The notes: a model not told the origin generated them from the sequence alone. Shown: positions 50,982 through 60,707, counted from the stretch's first letter. The stretch is 64,000 nt of DNA from an uncultured Oscillospiraceae bacterium (GCA_944385405.1 CALWXB010000001.1:81734-145733), one strand, 5' to 3'. Numbers and translations are program-made.

Positions 50982-53123
50982 TCACGCCCGTTTGAACATC
51001 TTCTCCAGCTCGTATTTTGTCAGCTTCACAGCCACCGGGCGGCCGTGGGGGCAAAAGCGCACCTCTCCCCGCTGGACCTTTTCCACCAGCACCCGCAGCT
51101 CCGCCGGGTCGCTCTTCCAGCCGCCCTTGATGGCCGCCTTGCAGGCCATGGTGTGCAGCAGGCTCTCCCGGCGCTCTTCCAGACTGCGGCCCGTACGCAG
51201 CTGCCCGGCGAACTCCTCCAGCACGGCAGGCGCATCTCCGGCGTCGATATCCGAGGGTACCTCCCGCACCAGCACCGCGCCGTCTCCAAAATCTTCGCAG
51301 GCAAAGCCCGCCTGCTTCAGCAGCTCCAGATTCTCCAGCAGCAGTGCCGCGTCCTCCCGCTCCAGCTGCACCACCGCGGGCTGCAGCAGCGTCTGGCACA
51401 TGGGGGGCTCCTTGGCCGCGCACAGCCGGTCGAAGTTGATCCGCTCGTGGGCGGCATGCTTGTCGATGAGCCAGACGCAGCCGTCGGCGCTCTCACAGAC
51501 GATGTAGGTCCGCAGCACCTCTCCGGCGATGCGCCAGGGGGCCTCCTCCGCCGGCAGGACCTGCTGGCCCGGCACCTGGTCCCCGTCCGGGATGGCGGGG
51601 ACGAAGGGCTTGGCGGGCATATCCAGAGCCGTCTGTCCCGTCACGGAGACAGGGGCCGCGGAGATGGCCGGCGTCCGGCGGGGCGGCGCTTCCTCCGCAG
51701 AGCGCTCCGGTGACTGCTGCGGGGCGAGGTCACGCCCTGGGGCGGCATCTGGCGCAAAAGCCCCGCCTCCCGTATCCGGCGTCTGCCGGGCAGTCCGATA
51801 GGCGAACCCGCCGGCACTGTCCGCCACAGCAGATCGCTTCCACTCCGTGTCGAACACAGGCCGGACCGGAGCTGCCTCCCGGGGGGAGGCCGCCTGCGAC
51901 GCAGCCTCGCTTCCCCGGGCCGGGGCGGACAAAGGAGCTCTGACTTCCGCTGCTCCCACGCTTCGTGCCTGGTAAGCGGCGGCATCCGCGCGCCGGAATG
52001 CGTCCGCCTTGGGCGCGGCCTCCTGTCTGGCCGCCGGTTTCTCCGCCGTCCGGGCCCGGTAGGCCGCGGCGTCCATGCGCTGGAAGAATTCCTCCGGCCG
52101 GGGCGCAGTCTTGGGCGGGGCGGACACCGCGCCGCCCCGGGCCTCCAGGGCATCCAGCACGGTGTGGTACACCGCATCGAATACCTCCCGCTCCCGGGCA
52201 AATTTCACCTGGGTCTTGGCGGGGTGGACGTTCACGTCCACTGCCGCGGCCGGCAGCGTCACCGCCAGCACGCAGCCGGGGAACTTGCCCTTCATGATCT
52301 GGTTGCGGTAGCCCTCCTCCAGGGCCGCCGTCAGCAGCTGGGACTTGATGTACCGGCCGTTGACGAAAAAGGTCTGCATAGCTCGGGATCCGCGGCCCAT
52401 CAGCGGGGCGGTGATGAAGCCGCTGACAGCCACTTCGCCGCCCCGGCCCTCCGCCGGCACCAGTCCCCGGGCAAAATCCCGGCCCAGCGCGGCGTAGACG
52501 GCGGAGTCCAGCCGCCCGTCGCCGGGGGTGTGCATGGCCTCTGCGCCGTCCTTGACAAAGCGGAAGGACACCGCCGGGTGAGACAGCGCCAGATGCTGCA
52601 TGAGGCCCGCCACGGCGGCGGTCTCGGCGCTGTCCTTGCGCATGAATTTCAGCCGGGCGGGGGTGTTGAAAAAGAGGTCCCGGACGGCGATGGTGGTGCC
52701 CTCCGGGGCGCCGGCCTCCTCCACCGGCCCGGCCTGACCGCCCTCCAGGCGCAGCACAGCGCCGGACGCATCTTCCGGCCGGCGGGTGAGGATCTCCACC
52801 CGGCTGACAGCGGCGATGGCCGCCAGGGCCTCGCCCCGAAAGCCCAGGGTACCAATGGCCCCCAGGTCCTCCGCCCGGCGGAGCTTGGAAGTGGCATGGC
52901 GCAAAAAAGCGGTGGGCAGCTGCTCCGGCGCGATGCCGCAGCCGTTGTCCGTCACCCGGATCAGGCCCATGCCGCCCCGGCGGATCTCCACCACCACAGC
53001 GGAGGCCCCGGCATCCAGGGCATTTTCCACCAGCTCCTTGACCACGCTGGCAGGACGCTCCACCACCTCGCCGGCGGCGATGAGGTCTGCCACATGGGCG
53101 GGCAGTTGTCGGATCTCAGGCAT
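50982..53123 (-). CDS. mutL: DNA mismatch repair protein MutL
   Basis: A 713-aa protein. The GHKL ATPase motifs are ELVENALDAGAS, DNGCGI and GFRGEALAAI; the poorly conserved Ala/Pro-rich linker spans about residues 330-510. The C-terminal domain keeps the metal-binding DKHAAHERINF motif and CPHGRPVAV, so this is the endonuclease type of MutL. It nicks the error-carrying strand after MutS recruitment. Confidence 0.97.
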   Translation of the reverse strand: MPEIRQLPAHVADLIAAGEVVERPASVVKELVENALDAGASAVVVEIRRGGMGLIRVTDNGCGIAPEQLPTAFLRHATSKLRRAEDLGAIGTLGFRGEALAAIAAVSRVEILTRRPEDASGAVLRLEGGQAGPVEEAGAPEGTTIAVRDLFFNTPARLKFMRKDSAETAAVAGLMQHLALSHPAVSFRFVKDGAEAMHTPGDGRLDSAVYAALGRDFARGLVPAEGRGGEVAVSGFITAPLMGRGSRAMQTFFVNGRYIKSQLLTAALEEGYRNQIMKGKFPGCVLAVTLPAAAVDVNVHPAKTQVKFAREREVFDAVYHTVLDALEARGGAVSAPPKTAPRPEEFFQRMDAAAYRARTAEKPAARQEAAPKADAFRRADAAAYQARSVGAAEVRAPLSAPARGSEAASQAASPREAAPVRPVFDTEWKRSAVADSAGGFAYRTARQTPDTGGGAFAPDAAPGRDLAPQQSPERSAEEAPPRRTPAISAAPVSVTGQTALDMPAKPFVPAIPDGDQVPGQQVLPAEEAPWRIAGEVLRTYIVCESADGCVWLIDKHAAHERINFDRLCAAKEPPMCQTLLQPAVVQLEREDAALLLENLELLKQAGFACEDFGDGAVLVREVPSDIDAGDAPAVLEEFAGQLRTGRSLEERRESLLHTMACKAAIKGGWKSDPAELRVLVEKVQRGEVRFCPHGRPVAVKLTKYELEKMFKRA

Positions 53124-53153
53124 GCAGGGTCCTCCTTTCCGATTTGCAGAGTA

Positions 53154-54065
53154 TCACACGAACAACGATACCGCCAGCGGGATGGTGACGATGGAGAGCA
53201 CCGTGGTGAGGAACGTCACCTGGGCCATGGCGTCGGCGTCGCCGTTGAACTCCAGGCACAGCATGGTCCCGTTGACGGCGGCAGGCATGGCCATCTGGGC
53301 CACTGCCACGCCCAGCACCAGCGGATCGGTGCCCATCATATGCAGCACGGCGCCCAGCGCCGCGGGCATGGCCAAAAGCCGCACCGCGGACAGGATCCAC
53401 ATCCGGGCAGAGGAAAGCACCTGCCGGGCAGACATGCCCGCCAGCATGGACCCCAGCACCAGCAGGGAAAGCGGGATGTTCACATCGCCCACGATCTCTG
53501 CCATGGCACCGATCATAGGCGGAACGTGGATACCCGCCAGGGTCAGCACCAACGTGATGGCCGCCATGACGATGCAGGGGGAGAGCAGCTGCTTCCAGTG
53601 GAAGCGGAACTTCCCGCTGAGCATCAGGGGGCCCAGGGAGTAGTTGAGGAGGTTGAAGGGCATCACCAGGATCACAGCATAGAAAAGTCCCGTGTGGCCG
53701 AAGATAGCCTCCACCAGCGGATAGCCGATGAAGCCCACGTTGGGGAAGGAGAGCAGAAACCGCCACACGCCGATCTGCTTGGGGGTCCCCCCCACCAGGG
53801 GAGGCACGATCAGTACAAAGACAAACTCCAGGGCGTAAAACACCACCGCCACCCCCAGGATGGACAGTACCTCACCCACGCCGGGGAGGTTTTCCTCGTT
53901 GGCCACAGAGGAGAGGATCAGCGCCGGGGTGGTGATGTTGAGGATCAGCTTGGAGAGCTTCTGGTTGATCTCGCCTCCCAGATAGCCCAGCCGGTGGGCA
54001 AGATAGCCAATGCCCACGGCGAACAAAATGACGATCATCTCATTGAAGGTATCCTGAAAACTCAT
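53154..54065 (-). CDS. AEC-family (auxin efflux carrier-like) transporter
   Basis: A 303-aa membrane protein with ten hydrophobic segments in the 5+5 arrangement of this family: IVILFAVGIGYLAHRLG at the start, PNVGFIGYPLVEAIFG after the second helix and AQMAMPAAVNGTML near the end. Likely exports an organic acid or amino-acid derivative. Co-directional with mutL. Confidence 0.88.
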   Translation of the reverse strand: MSFQDTFNEMIVILFAVGIGYLAHRLGYLGGEINQKLSKLILNITTPALILSSVANEENLPGVGEVLSILGVAVVFYALEFVFVLIVPPLVGGTPKQIGVWRFLLSFPNVGFIGYPLVEAIFGHTGLFYAVILVMPFNLLNYSLGPLMLSGKFRFHWKQLLSPCIVMAAITLVLTLAGIHVPPMIGAMAEIVGDVNIPLSLLVLGSMLAGMSARQVLSSARMWILSAVRLLAMPAALGAVLHMMGTDPLVLGVAVAQMAMPAAVNGTMLCLEFNGDADAMAQVTFLTTVLSIVTIPLAVSLFV

Positions 54066-54083
54066 CGCTTGCTGCTCCCTCCG

Positions 54084-54527
54084 TCATGCTTCCCAGTCCC
54101 GGCCCCAGCCAAGGGCCTCCACCAGCGTCCGCAGCGCCTCCTCCCCGTCGGGTGCGGGACGCAGCAGCCGGTTTTTCCCGGTGGTCTCAATATTTACGAT
54201 ATGGCCCTCGCCCCGCTTCCAGCAATGGACCTTGCGCACGGAGGCCAGCGGGATCACATCGCCGCCAAGATCCAGAACGTCTCCGGTCAGCGTCCAGCGG
54301 ACCGTCCGCCCGCCGCCTGCAAACAGCGGCGCCAGGCAGCTCTTCAGCGCCCAGCACAGCGCCAGGGCGATCACCGCCGAGCCGATCTGCAGGCCCCATC
54401 CTGCCAGGCCCCGGCGGGCCATATAGCTCACGGCCAGGAACAAAAGCGGCACCGACACCGCCAGGGACAAAAGCCACGGCACCCACTGCCGCCAGCCGCC
54501 GGTTTCCAGCCGAATCTCTCCGGACAT
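54084..54527 (-). CDS. unrecognised 147-aa membrane protein
   Basis: Starts MSGEIRLETGG at 54527 (AAAGGAGAGAG upstream). Two hydrophobic segments (VPWLLSLAVSVPLLFLAVSYMA and GLQIGSAVIALALCWALK) are followed by a soluble C-terminal domain with PH-like beta strands (WTLTGDVLDLG, VIPLASVRKVHCW), as in bPH/YcxB-type proteins. No function can be assigned. Confidence 0.75.
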   Translation of the reverse strand: MSGEIRLETGGWRQWVPWLLSLAVSVPLLFLAVSYMARRGLAGWGLQIGSAVIALALCWALKSCLAPLFAGGGRTVRWTLTGDVLDLGGDVIPLASVRKVHCWKRGEGHIVNIETTGKNRLLRPAPDGEEALRTLVEALGWGRDWEA

Positions 54528-54544
54528 CTCGTTTCTCTCTCCTT

Positions 54545-55249
54545 TCAGCCCAGAGCCCACACGCTCAGGGCATTGGCCGCCGCGTGGAGGCCGATGGACG
54601 TCCACAGCGTGCCGCTGTGGTCATAGGCCCACGCCAGCACCACACCGGGCACCAGATACTGCACCATCAGCAGAAAATAGGTGAGATCCCGGCTCTCCAC
54701 CGCGAACTGCCACACATGCAGCAGCGCGAAAAGCAGGCAGCTGACGGCATAGGCCAGCAGAACGCTCTTGCCCCGCAGTCCTCCGAACACCAGCCCCCGG
54801 AACAGCACCTCCTCCACGAAGGGCGCCAGGAACACCACGATCAAAAGCGTCATATGGGGCGCGTCGTCGATCTGGGCGGAGATGGCGATGTTATTGAGGT
54901 TGGTGCGGTTATCCACCAGCAGGTTCGTCAGCCGGTAGACCAGCTCGTTGAGGCCGTACAGCGCCACCAGCCCCGCCGCCAGCGTCCGCAGCGCCAGCCC
55001 CGCCTCGTCTGCCAGACGCCGGGTGGTGCGGGCCAGGAAGCCGTGGAAGATCACCACCGTCACGGCGAAGAGGGCATAGTAATAGATGACGTTCTCCACT
55101 GCGGGCGTCAGGTCCGTCCCCAGCAGCCCCTCCAGAACGCGGAACATGGGGGACGCGGCGAAGGGCAGCACCAGTAAGTAGATCACGAACAGCGCGGTGC
55201 CTGCCGCCTGCTCGCCCGCCGTCAGATGGGCGGATGCTCGTTTTGCCAT
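54545..55249 (-). CDS. CPBP-family intramembrane metalloprotease
   Basis: A 234-aa polytopic protein. The signature is complete: FVEEVLFRGLVFG (EExxxR), FALLHVWQF and LHAAANAL, the residues that build the metal site within the membrane. These proteases (Rce1/abortive-infection-like) cleave or protect membrane peptides. It lies between mutS and the 147-aa gene. Confidence 0.9.
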   Translation of the reverse strand: MAKRASAHLTAGEQAAGTALFVIYLLVLPFAASPMFRVLEGLLGTDLTPAVENVIYYYALFAVTVVIFHGFLARTTRRLADEAGLALRTLAAGLVALYGLNELVYRLTNLLVDNRTNLNNIAISAQIDDAPHMTLLIVVFLAPFVEEVLFRGLVFGGLRGKSVLLAYAVSCLLFALLHVWQFAVESRDLTYFLLMVQYLVPGVVLAWAYDHSGTLWTSIGLHAAANALSVWALG

Positions 55250-55282
55250 GGTTCCCTCCCGGCGCTCTCCGGACCGCTCCGG

Positions 55283-57886
55283 TCAGGAGAGCTTTTGTTT
55301 GAGTTCGTACAAAAGGCCCAGAGCCTCGATGGGGGTCAGGGTGTCCGGCTGGCAGCGGCGCAGCGCCTCCAGCACTTCTCCCTCTCCCAGGGACGCCAGG
55401 GACATCTGGTCCTGCTCCGGCCGGGGCGCGGGGGTCTGTGCCGAGGCGTTTTCCGCCTCCAGCTGCCGCAGCACCGCGCCGGCCCGGCGGATCACCGACT
55501 CCGGCAGTCCCGCCAGCCGGGCCACCTCGATACCATAGCTGCGGTCCGCGCCGCCGGGGACGATCTTGCGCAGAAAGATGATCTCCTCGCCCCGGGTCTT
55601 GACGGCGATGTTGTAGTTCACGGCACCGGGGAGGGTGTTCTCCAGCTCCGTCAGCTCATGGTAATGGGTAGCAAACAGCGTCCGGGCCCCTAGAAGCTTT
55701 CGGTCCGCGCAGTGCTCCAGCACCGCCCGGGCGATGGACATGCCGTCGAAGGTGGAGGTGCCCCGGCCGATCTCATCCAGGATCAGCAGCGAGTGCTTCG
55801 TGGCCTGGCGGAGGATGTCCGCCACCTCCGTCATCTCCACCATGAAGGTGGACTGTCCGGCGGTGAGGTCGTCGCTGGCGCCGATGCGGGTGAAGATCCG
55901 GTCCGCCACGCCGATGCGGGCGCTGCGGGCGGGGACGAAGGACCCGATCTGGGCCATGAGGACGATCAGCGCCACCTGGCGCATGTAGGTGGACTTGCCG
56001 GCCATGTTGGGACCGGTGATGATGGCCACCCGGTTCTCCTTTTCCCCCATGTAGGTGTCGTTGGGGACGAAGAGGGTGTCCCGCAGGACCTGCTCCACCA
56101 CCGGATGACGGCCCTCCCGGATCTCGATGACTCCGGACTCGTCCACCTCCGGCCGGCAGTACCCGTTGCGCACGGCCACCGCCGCCAGCGACGCCAGTGC
56201 GTCCGCCTCCGCCAGGGCAGCGGCGGTGCGCTGGATGCGCTGGGCGGCCTCACAGACCTCGCCCCGCAGGGCGGTGAAGAGCTCATACTCCAGGGCCACC
56301 ACCCGGTCCGAGGCGGTGAGGATGGAGTGCTCCAGATCCTTGAGCTCCTGGGTGATGTACCGCTCGCCGTTGACCAATGTCTGCTTGCGGATATAGGTCT
56401 CCGGCACCTGGTCCTTGAAGGAGTTGGAGACCTCGATGTAGTAGCCGAACACCTTGTTGTAGCCGATCTTCAGCGTGCGGATGCCGGTGCGCTCCTTCTC
56501 CCGGGCCTCCATCTCCGTGATGACGCCCTTGCCGCCGCGGAGAATCCCCCGCAGCCGGTCCACCTCCGGGTGGAACCCGTCCCGGATAAAGCCGCCCTCC
56601 CGGACGGAAAACGGCGGCTCGTCGCAGATGGCCGCGCCGATGCGCTCGGCCACGTCGGAAAGGTCGTCCATCCCGGCCAGCTGAGAAAGGCTCCGGTCCT
56701 TCAGCTGGGAGAGCTGGGCCTTCACCGCCGGGATGTGGCCGATGGCCGCCCGGAGGGAGGCCATGTCCCGGCCGCCGGCGGTGCCGTAGACGATGCGGCC
56801 GATGAGCCGCTCCATATCTCCCAGGCCGGTGAGGGCCGCGATGAGCTCCTCCCGGACGATGGTATCCTCCACCAGCGCCGCCACAGCGGCAGAGCGCCGG
56901 GAAATGGCGGTGACGCTCAGCAGCGGCCGCTCCAGCCAGCTGCGCAGGCACCGGCCGCCCATGGGGGTGCGGGTCTTGTCCAGCACCCACAGCAAAGAGC
57001 CCTTCTTGTCCTTGCCCCGGAGGGTGGATGTCAGCTCCAGGTTCCGCCGGGCCGTCAGGTCCAGCTCCATGAACCGGCCCTGCTCGTAATAGTCCAGGTC
57101 GTTGATGTGGGAGAGGTCCGTTTTCTGGGTCTCGTAGAGATAGTGCAGCAACCCCCCCAGGGCCAGGGCCGCCGCCGGATTCCCGGCGGGCAATTGCTTG
57201 AACGCCTCCTCCCCGAACTGGGCGCGGATGTTTTTCTCCGCTTCCGCCAGGGAAAACCGGGCCGCGCCGCCCCGCTCCATGCGGCAGCTGAGCTTGTCCC
57301 GCAGCGTCTCTGTCAGCGCCGCGTCCGTCCAGGCCTCCTCGCTGAGGACGGCCTCCGCCGGGACAAAGCGCCCCAGCTCATTGATGACGTGCTCTACCCG
57401 GTCCCTGCCGGAAAAGGCAGTGAGGTGAGCCTTTCCGGTGGAGATGTCACAGAAGGCCACGCCGGCACGCTCCCCATCCAGATAAATGCCGCACAGGAAG
57501 TTGGAGGATTTGTCCTCCAGGCAGGCCGCGTCGATCACCGTGCCGGGAGTCACCACCCGGATGATGTCCCGCTTCACCAGTCCCTTGGCAGTGGCGGGAT
57601 CCTCCATCTGCTCGCAGATGGCCACCTTGTAGCCCTTGGCGATGAGCCGGGCGATGTAGGCCTCACTGGCGTGGTAGGGGATGCCGCACATGGGCACCTT
57701 TTCCTCTGCGGACTTGTTGGGGTCCTTATCCCGGCTGGTGAGGGTCAGATCCAGCTCCTTGGACGCCAGCCGCGCGTCGTCGGCGAACATCTCGTAGAAG
57801 TCCCCCAGCCGGAAAAAGAGGATGGAGTCCGGGTTGTCCCGCTTGATCTCCAGATATTGCTTCATCATGGGGGTCAATTCCGCCAT
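55283..57886 (-). CDS. mutS: DNA mismatch recognition protein MutS
   Basis: An 867-aa protein. The mismatch-contact motif is LFFRLGDFYEMF near residue 24 (Phe-x-Glu in FYE) and the ATPase is shown by TGPNMAGKSTYMRQ, DEIGRGTSTFDG and ATHYHELTELE. Length is normal and all motifs are intact. It lies in one direction with mutL, three genes apart. Confidence 0.98.
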   Translation of the reverse strand: MAELTPMMKQYLEIKRDNPDSILFFRLGDFYEMFADDARLASKELDLTLTSRDKDPNKSAEEKVPMCGIPYHASEAYIARLIAKGYKVAICEQMEDPATAKGLVKRDIIRVVTPGTVIDAACLEDKSSNFLCGIYLDGERAGVAFCDISTGKAHLTAFSGRDRVEHVINELGRFVPAEAVLSEEAWTDAALTETLRDKLSCRMERGGAARFSLAEAEKNIRAQFGEEAFKQLPAGNPAAALALGGLLHYLYETQKTDLSHINDLDYYEQGRFMELDLTARRNLELTSTLRGKDKKGSLLWVLDKTRTPMGGRCLRSWLERPLLSVTAISRRSAAVAALVEDTIVREELIAALTGLGDMERLIGRIVYGTAGGRDMASLRAAIGHIPAVKAQLSQLKDRSLSQLAGMDDLSDVAERIGAAICDEPPFSVREGGFIRDGFHPEVDRLRGILRGGKGVITEMEAREKERTGIRTLKIGYNKVFGYYIEVSNSFKDQVPETYIRKQTLVNGERYITQELKDLEHSILTASDRVVALEYELFTALRGEVCEAAQRIQRTAAALAEADALASLAAVAVRNGYCRPEVDESGVIEIREGRHPVVEQVLRDTLFVPNDTYMGEKENRVAIITGPNMAGKSTYMRQVALIVLMAQIGSFVPARSARIGVADRIFTRIGASDDLTAGQSTFMVEMTEVADILRQATKHSLLILDEIGRGTSTFDGMSIARAVLEHCADRKLLGARTLFATHYHELTELENTLPGAVNYNIAVKTRGEEIIFLRKIVPGGADRSYGIEVARLAGLPESVIRRAGAVLRQLEAENASAQTPAPRPEQDQMSLASLGEGEVLEALRRCQPDTLTPIEALGLLYELKQKLS

Positions 57887-57912
57887 GGTCTCACCTCGTT
57901 ATCCGTTTGCTT

Positions 57913-58740
57913 TCAAAATGTCAGCACCGTGCCGCCGCTGATGGGCCGCAGCCGATCTCCCAAAATGCTGTGGAGGATATCGTAGGCATAGCCGCCGGTG
58001 CAGTGGCCGGTATAGTACACCGTGTTTCCGGGCAGCAGAGCCTCCCCCGTCCGGCGGATCAGTTCCGCCGAGGCGGGGTCCTCCTGGGGCAGCTGGAACA
58101 GGTGGAACCCGCCCACCACCGCGTCCGGGTCCCGGCCCAGACGGCGGCGGGCCTCCGCCAGGATGTTCACGATGCCCCGGTGGGCGCAGCCCGCCACCAG
58201 TACCGCCCAATCCCCTTCTTCGATCAGCAGGTTCTGCTCGTGGCCGAAATCATCGGGGACGAACCCCGCTTCCGTCTTTTCAAACAGCGTGGCGCTGGCG
58301 GCCATGGCGTCGAACACCGGCTCCTGTCCGGCAAAGAGGGTCAGCCCGGAGGCCAACGCCGTCTCGTTTCCGGTCAGCGTCAGCCGCTCCCCCAGGGCCA
58401 GAGCCTCCGGGGGCAGTCCGATGTGCCGGGGCTCCTTTTCCGGCGCCAGGGCACAGAAGTCCCCCAGGGCGTGGCGGTGGACATACACCGGCGCCGCGGG
58501 GTTCACCCGGCAGAAGGCTGCCAGGCCCCCGCCGTGGTCGTCGTGTCCGTGGGACAGCACTGCCAGCTCCACCGCCGTGAGATCCACGCCCAGGGTTCTG
58601 GCGTTCTGGAGGAAGCCCTCGTCCGGCCCCATGTCGAAGAGGATCCGGCGTCCGCACGCCTCGAGATACAGGGAAAGCCCGTGGGCCGCGCAGAGGTCTG
58701 CCCGGCAGGCGGTGTTTTCCAGCAATACGGTGATCTTCAT
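57913..58740 (-). CDS. MBL-fold metallo-hydrolase
   Basis: A 275-aa protein. The metal motif SHGHDDHGGG (HxHxDH) at about residues 62-71, with VAGCAHRGIVNI and YYTGHCTGG providing later metal ligands, matches a subgroup related to 7,8-dihydropterin-6-methyl-4-phosphate synthase. The exact reaction is unknown. It sits between miaB and mutS with very short gaps. Confidence 0.88.
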   Translation of the reverse strand: MKITVLLENTACRADLCAAHGLSLYLEACGRRILFDMGPDEGFLQNARTLGVDLTAVELAVLSHGHDDHGGGLAAFCRVNPAAPVYVHRHALGDFCALAPEKEPRHIGLPPEALALGERLTLTGNETALASGLTLFAGQEPVFDAMAASATLFEKTEAGFVPDDFGHEQNLLIEEGDWAVLVAGCAHRGIVNILAEARRRLGRDPDAVVGGFHLFQLPQEDPASAELIRRTGEALLPGNTVYYTGHCTGGYAYDILHSILGDRLRPISGGTVLTF

Positions 58741-58753
58741 GGCTGCTCCTCCT

Positions 58754-60178
58754 TCATTGCGCCCCGCCGGGCAATGCCTCGCCGTACAATGCCCAGGTAT
58801 TGCTCCCGGTGATGCGCACGTCTGTGAACTGTCCCATCAGGGATGCGTCCCCCTTCAGCCGCACAAGACGGTTGCCCTCGGTGCGTCCGGCCAGAGGGAA
58901 GTCGGCGTCGTCGCTCTCGCCGTCCACCAGCACCCGCTCCGTCTTGCCCACATAGGCGGCGTGGAGTGCAGCGGAGGCGGCATTCTGCACCTCCAGCAGC
59001 CGGTCGAACCACTTCTGCTTCTCCGCCCGGGGCACCGGGTCCGGCATCTCGGCGGCCTTGGTGCCGGGGCGGGGAGAATAGATGAAGGTGAAGAGGGCGT
59101 CGAAGCCCACCTCCTCCACCAGCGACACGGTGTCCATGGCCTCCGCCTCCGTCTCGCCGGGGAAGCCGATGATGACGTCGGAGGTCAGCACCAGATCCGG
59201 CATGACGCTCTTGGCGTAGCGGATCAGCTCCAGATACTGCGCCCGGGTGTAGCGGCGGTTCATCTCCCGCAGCACCCGGTCATTGCCGGACTGGAAGGGC
59301 AGGTGCAGCTGATGAGCCATGTGGGTGCTACGGGCCATGGTGTCGAAGAGCTTGTACGTGGCATCCTTGGGATGGCTGGACATGAAGCGGATGCGGTACT
59401 CCCCGGGAATGGTGTCGATGTCCGAGAGGAGGTCGGCGAAGTCGTAGTTCCGGTCCAGGTCGTGGCCATAGGAATTCACGTTCTGGCCCAGAAGTGTGAT
59501 GTCTTTATACCCGCTCTCTACCAGCTCCCGGACCTCCGCCAGCACCCGCTCCGGGTCCCGGCTGCGTTCCCGGCCCCGGACGTAGGGCACGATGCAGTAG
59601 GAGCAGAAGTTGTTGCATCCGTACATCACGGACACCCAGGCCTTGACGCCCTTCTCCCGCACCACGGGCAGCCCCTCGGCCAGGGAGCCGTGGGCGTCCT
59701 CCACGGAAAAGACCCGGCGGCGGGTGGTGTATACCTGCCACAAAAGCTCCGGGAACCGCCACAGGGCGTGGGGCCCGAACACCAGGTCCACATGCCGGTA
59801 GGACTCCCGGATCCGCTTGCTCACCCGGGGCTCCTGGGCCATGCAGCCGCACAGCGCCAGCACCTGACCGGGGTGGCCCTGCTTGACGTGGGTCAGCATC
59901 CCCAGATTGCCGAACACCCGCTGCTCGGCGTGCTCCCGCACGGCGCAGGTGTTCAGGATCACCACGTCCGCGTCGGTGCTGTCGGTGAGGGTGAAGCCCA
60001 TCTGCTCCAGCATCCCCATGAGGGTCTGGCCATCCGCCACGTTCTGCTGGCACCCGAAGGTATCCACGCAGGCCGTGGGGCGGATGCCCCGCCCGGCGAA
60101 CAGGGCCTTGATATTCTCTTCAAATTCCCGCTGGCGGGCCAGCTCCGCCTCCGGGATCAGGACGTCTTTCCGTTCCAA
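58754..60178 (-). CDS. miaB: tRNA-2-methylthio-N6-dimethylallyladenosine synthase MiaB
   Basis: A 474-aa radical-SAM methylthiotransferase. The start is a TTG at 60178, eight bases after GGAGG; no ATG fits. The N-terminal cluster cysteines are in DTFGCQQN, NTCAVREHAEQ and ALCGCMAQ, the radical-SAM triad in GCNNFCSYCIVP, and a TRAM domain ends the protein. The second position reads CQQN, where the more common form is CQMN. It works with MiaA on A37. Confidence 0.95.
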   Translation of the reverse strand: MERKDVLIPEAELARQREFEENIKALFAGRGIRPTACVDTFGCQQNVADGQTLMGMLEQMGFTLTDSTDADVVILNTCAVREHAEQRVFGNLGMLTHVKQGHPGQVLALCGCMAQEPRVSKRIRESYRHVDLVFGPHALWRFPELLWQVYTTRRRVFSVEDAHGSLAEGLPVVREKGVKAWVSVMYGCNNFCSYCIVPYVRGRERSRDPERVLAEVRELVESGYKDITLLGQNVNSYGHDLDRNYDFADLLSDIDTIPGEYRIRFMSSHPKDATYKLFDTMARSTHMAHQLHLPFQSGNDRVLREMNRRYTRAQYLELIRYAKSVMPDLVLTSDVIIGFPGETEAEAMDTVSLVEEVGFDALFTFIYSPRPGTKAAEMPDPVPRAEKQKWFDRLLEVQNAASAALHAAYVGKTERVLVDGESDDADFPLAGRTEGNRLVRLKGDASLMGQFTDVRITGSNTWALYGEALPGGAQ

Positions 60179-60244
60179 GTCGGCAACCTCCGATTTTTGA
60201 TACTTTAACCGAATAATTGTAGCATACAGCCCCTGAAAACACAA

Positions 60245-60273
60245 GAAAAAAAGCCCCGCCGGACCGGCAGGGC
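60245..60273 (-). terminator. second of two tandem terminators after the HPr-like gene
   Basis: GCCCTGCCG / CGGCGGGGC (60253-60273) with one G-U pair, followed on the minus strand by TTTTTTTCTTG. Confidence 0.75.
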
Positions 60274-60302
60274 CAAAAAGAAGGCGGCGCATGCGCGCCG
60301 CC
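60274..60302 (-). terminator. first terminator after the HPr-like gene
   Basis: GGCGGCGC-ATGC-GCGCCGCC (60283-60302), followed on the minus strand by TTCTTTTT. Confidence 0.85.
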
Positions 60303-60308
60303 TTTCGC

Positions 60309-60533
60309 TCAGGCCTCCATCTTGGCGACCAGCTTTGCAAACTTCTTGGGGTTGACGTTGTCCTCCGCAATGACGTGGGCCTTTTTCCCCACCAGCGCAA
60401 ACAGCCCCAGCAGAGAACGGGCATCCAGCATCAGCGTGTCGGTGCTGAGCCACACTTCATACGGCGTCTCGCAGGCCAGCTGGTTGATCTTCTCCACCTG
60501 GGCCTTATCCTTGATGTTGATCTCACTTACCAT
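60309..60533 (-). CDS. HPr-like protein lacking the phosphoryl histidine
   Basis: A 74-aa protein. The second half LDARSLLGLFALVGKKAHVIAE (core ARSLLGLFAL) is the HPr helix with the regulatory serine (Ser46 equivalent) kept. The first half, where HPr has GLHARPA with His15, reads DKAQVEKINQLACE and has no histidine at all. It therefore cannot carry sugar-PTS phosphate but could still be a target of HPr kinase, like Bacillus Crh. It has its own promoter and two terminators. Confidence 0.8.
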   Translation of the reverse strand: MVSEINIKDKAQVEKINQLACETPYEVWLSTDTLMLDARSLLGLFALVGKKAHVIAEDNVNPKKFAKLVAKMEA

Positions 60534-60588
60534 AATGCTCGTTTCCTCCTTACAGCATATTTGATCCGCCCTTGTCGGGTTCGTTAAT

Positions 60589-60618
60589 ATTCTAACAGTC
60601 TCCCCCGTCCGGCGTCAA
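60589..60618 (-). promoter_or_regulatory. promoter of the HPr-like gene
   Basis: Minus strand TTGACG (60618-60613), 18 bp, TAGAAT (60594-60589), about 50 nt before the start codon, followed by AAGGAGG. Confidence 0.6.
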
Positions 60619-60707
60619 CGTCTGCTTTCCTCATAAATGTTGCGAGTAATCGTTTTCTTTTTGTGCACAATAGCAGAAGTGTCTCAAATACATTACAAAA
60701 TTGTTTC

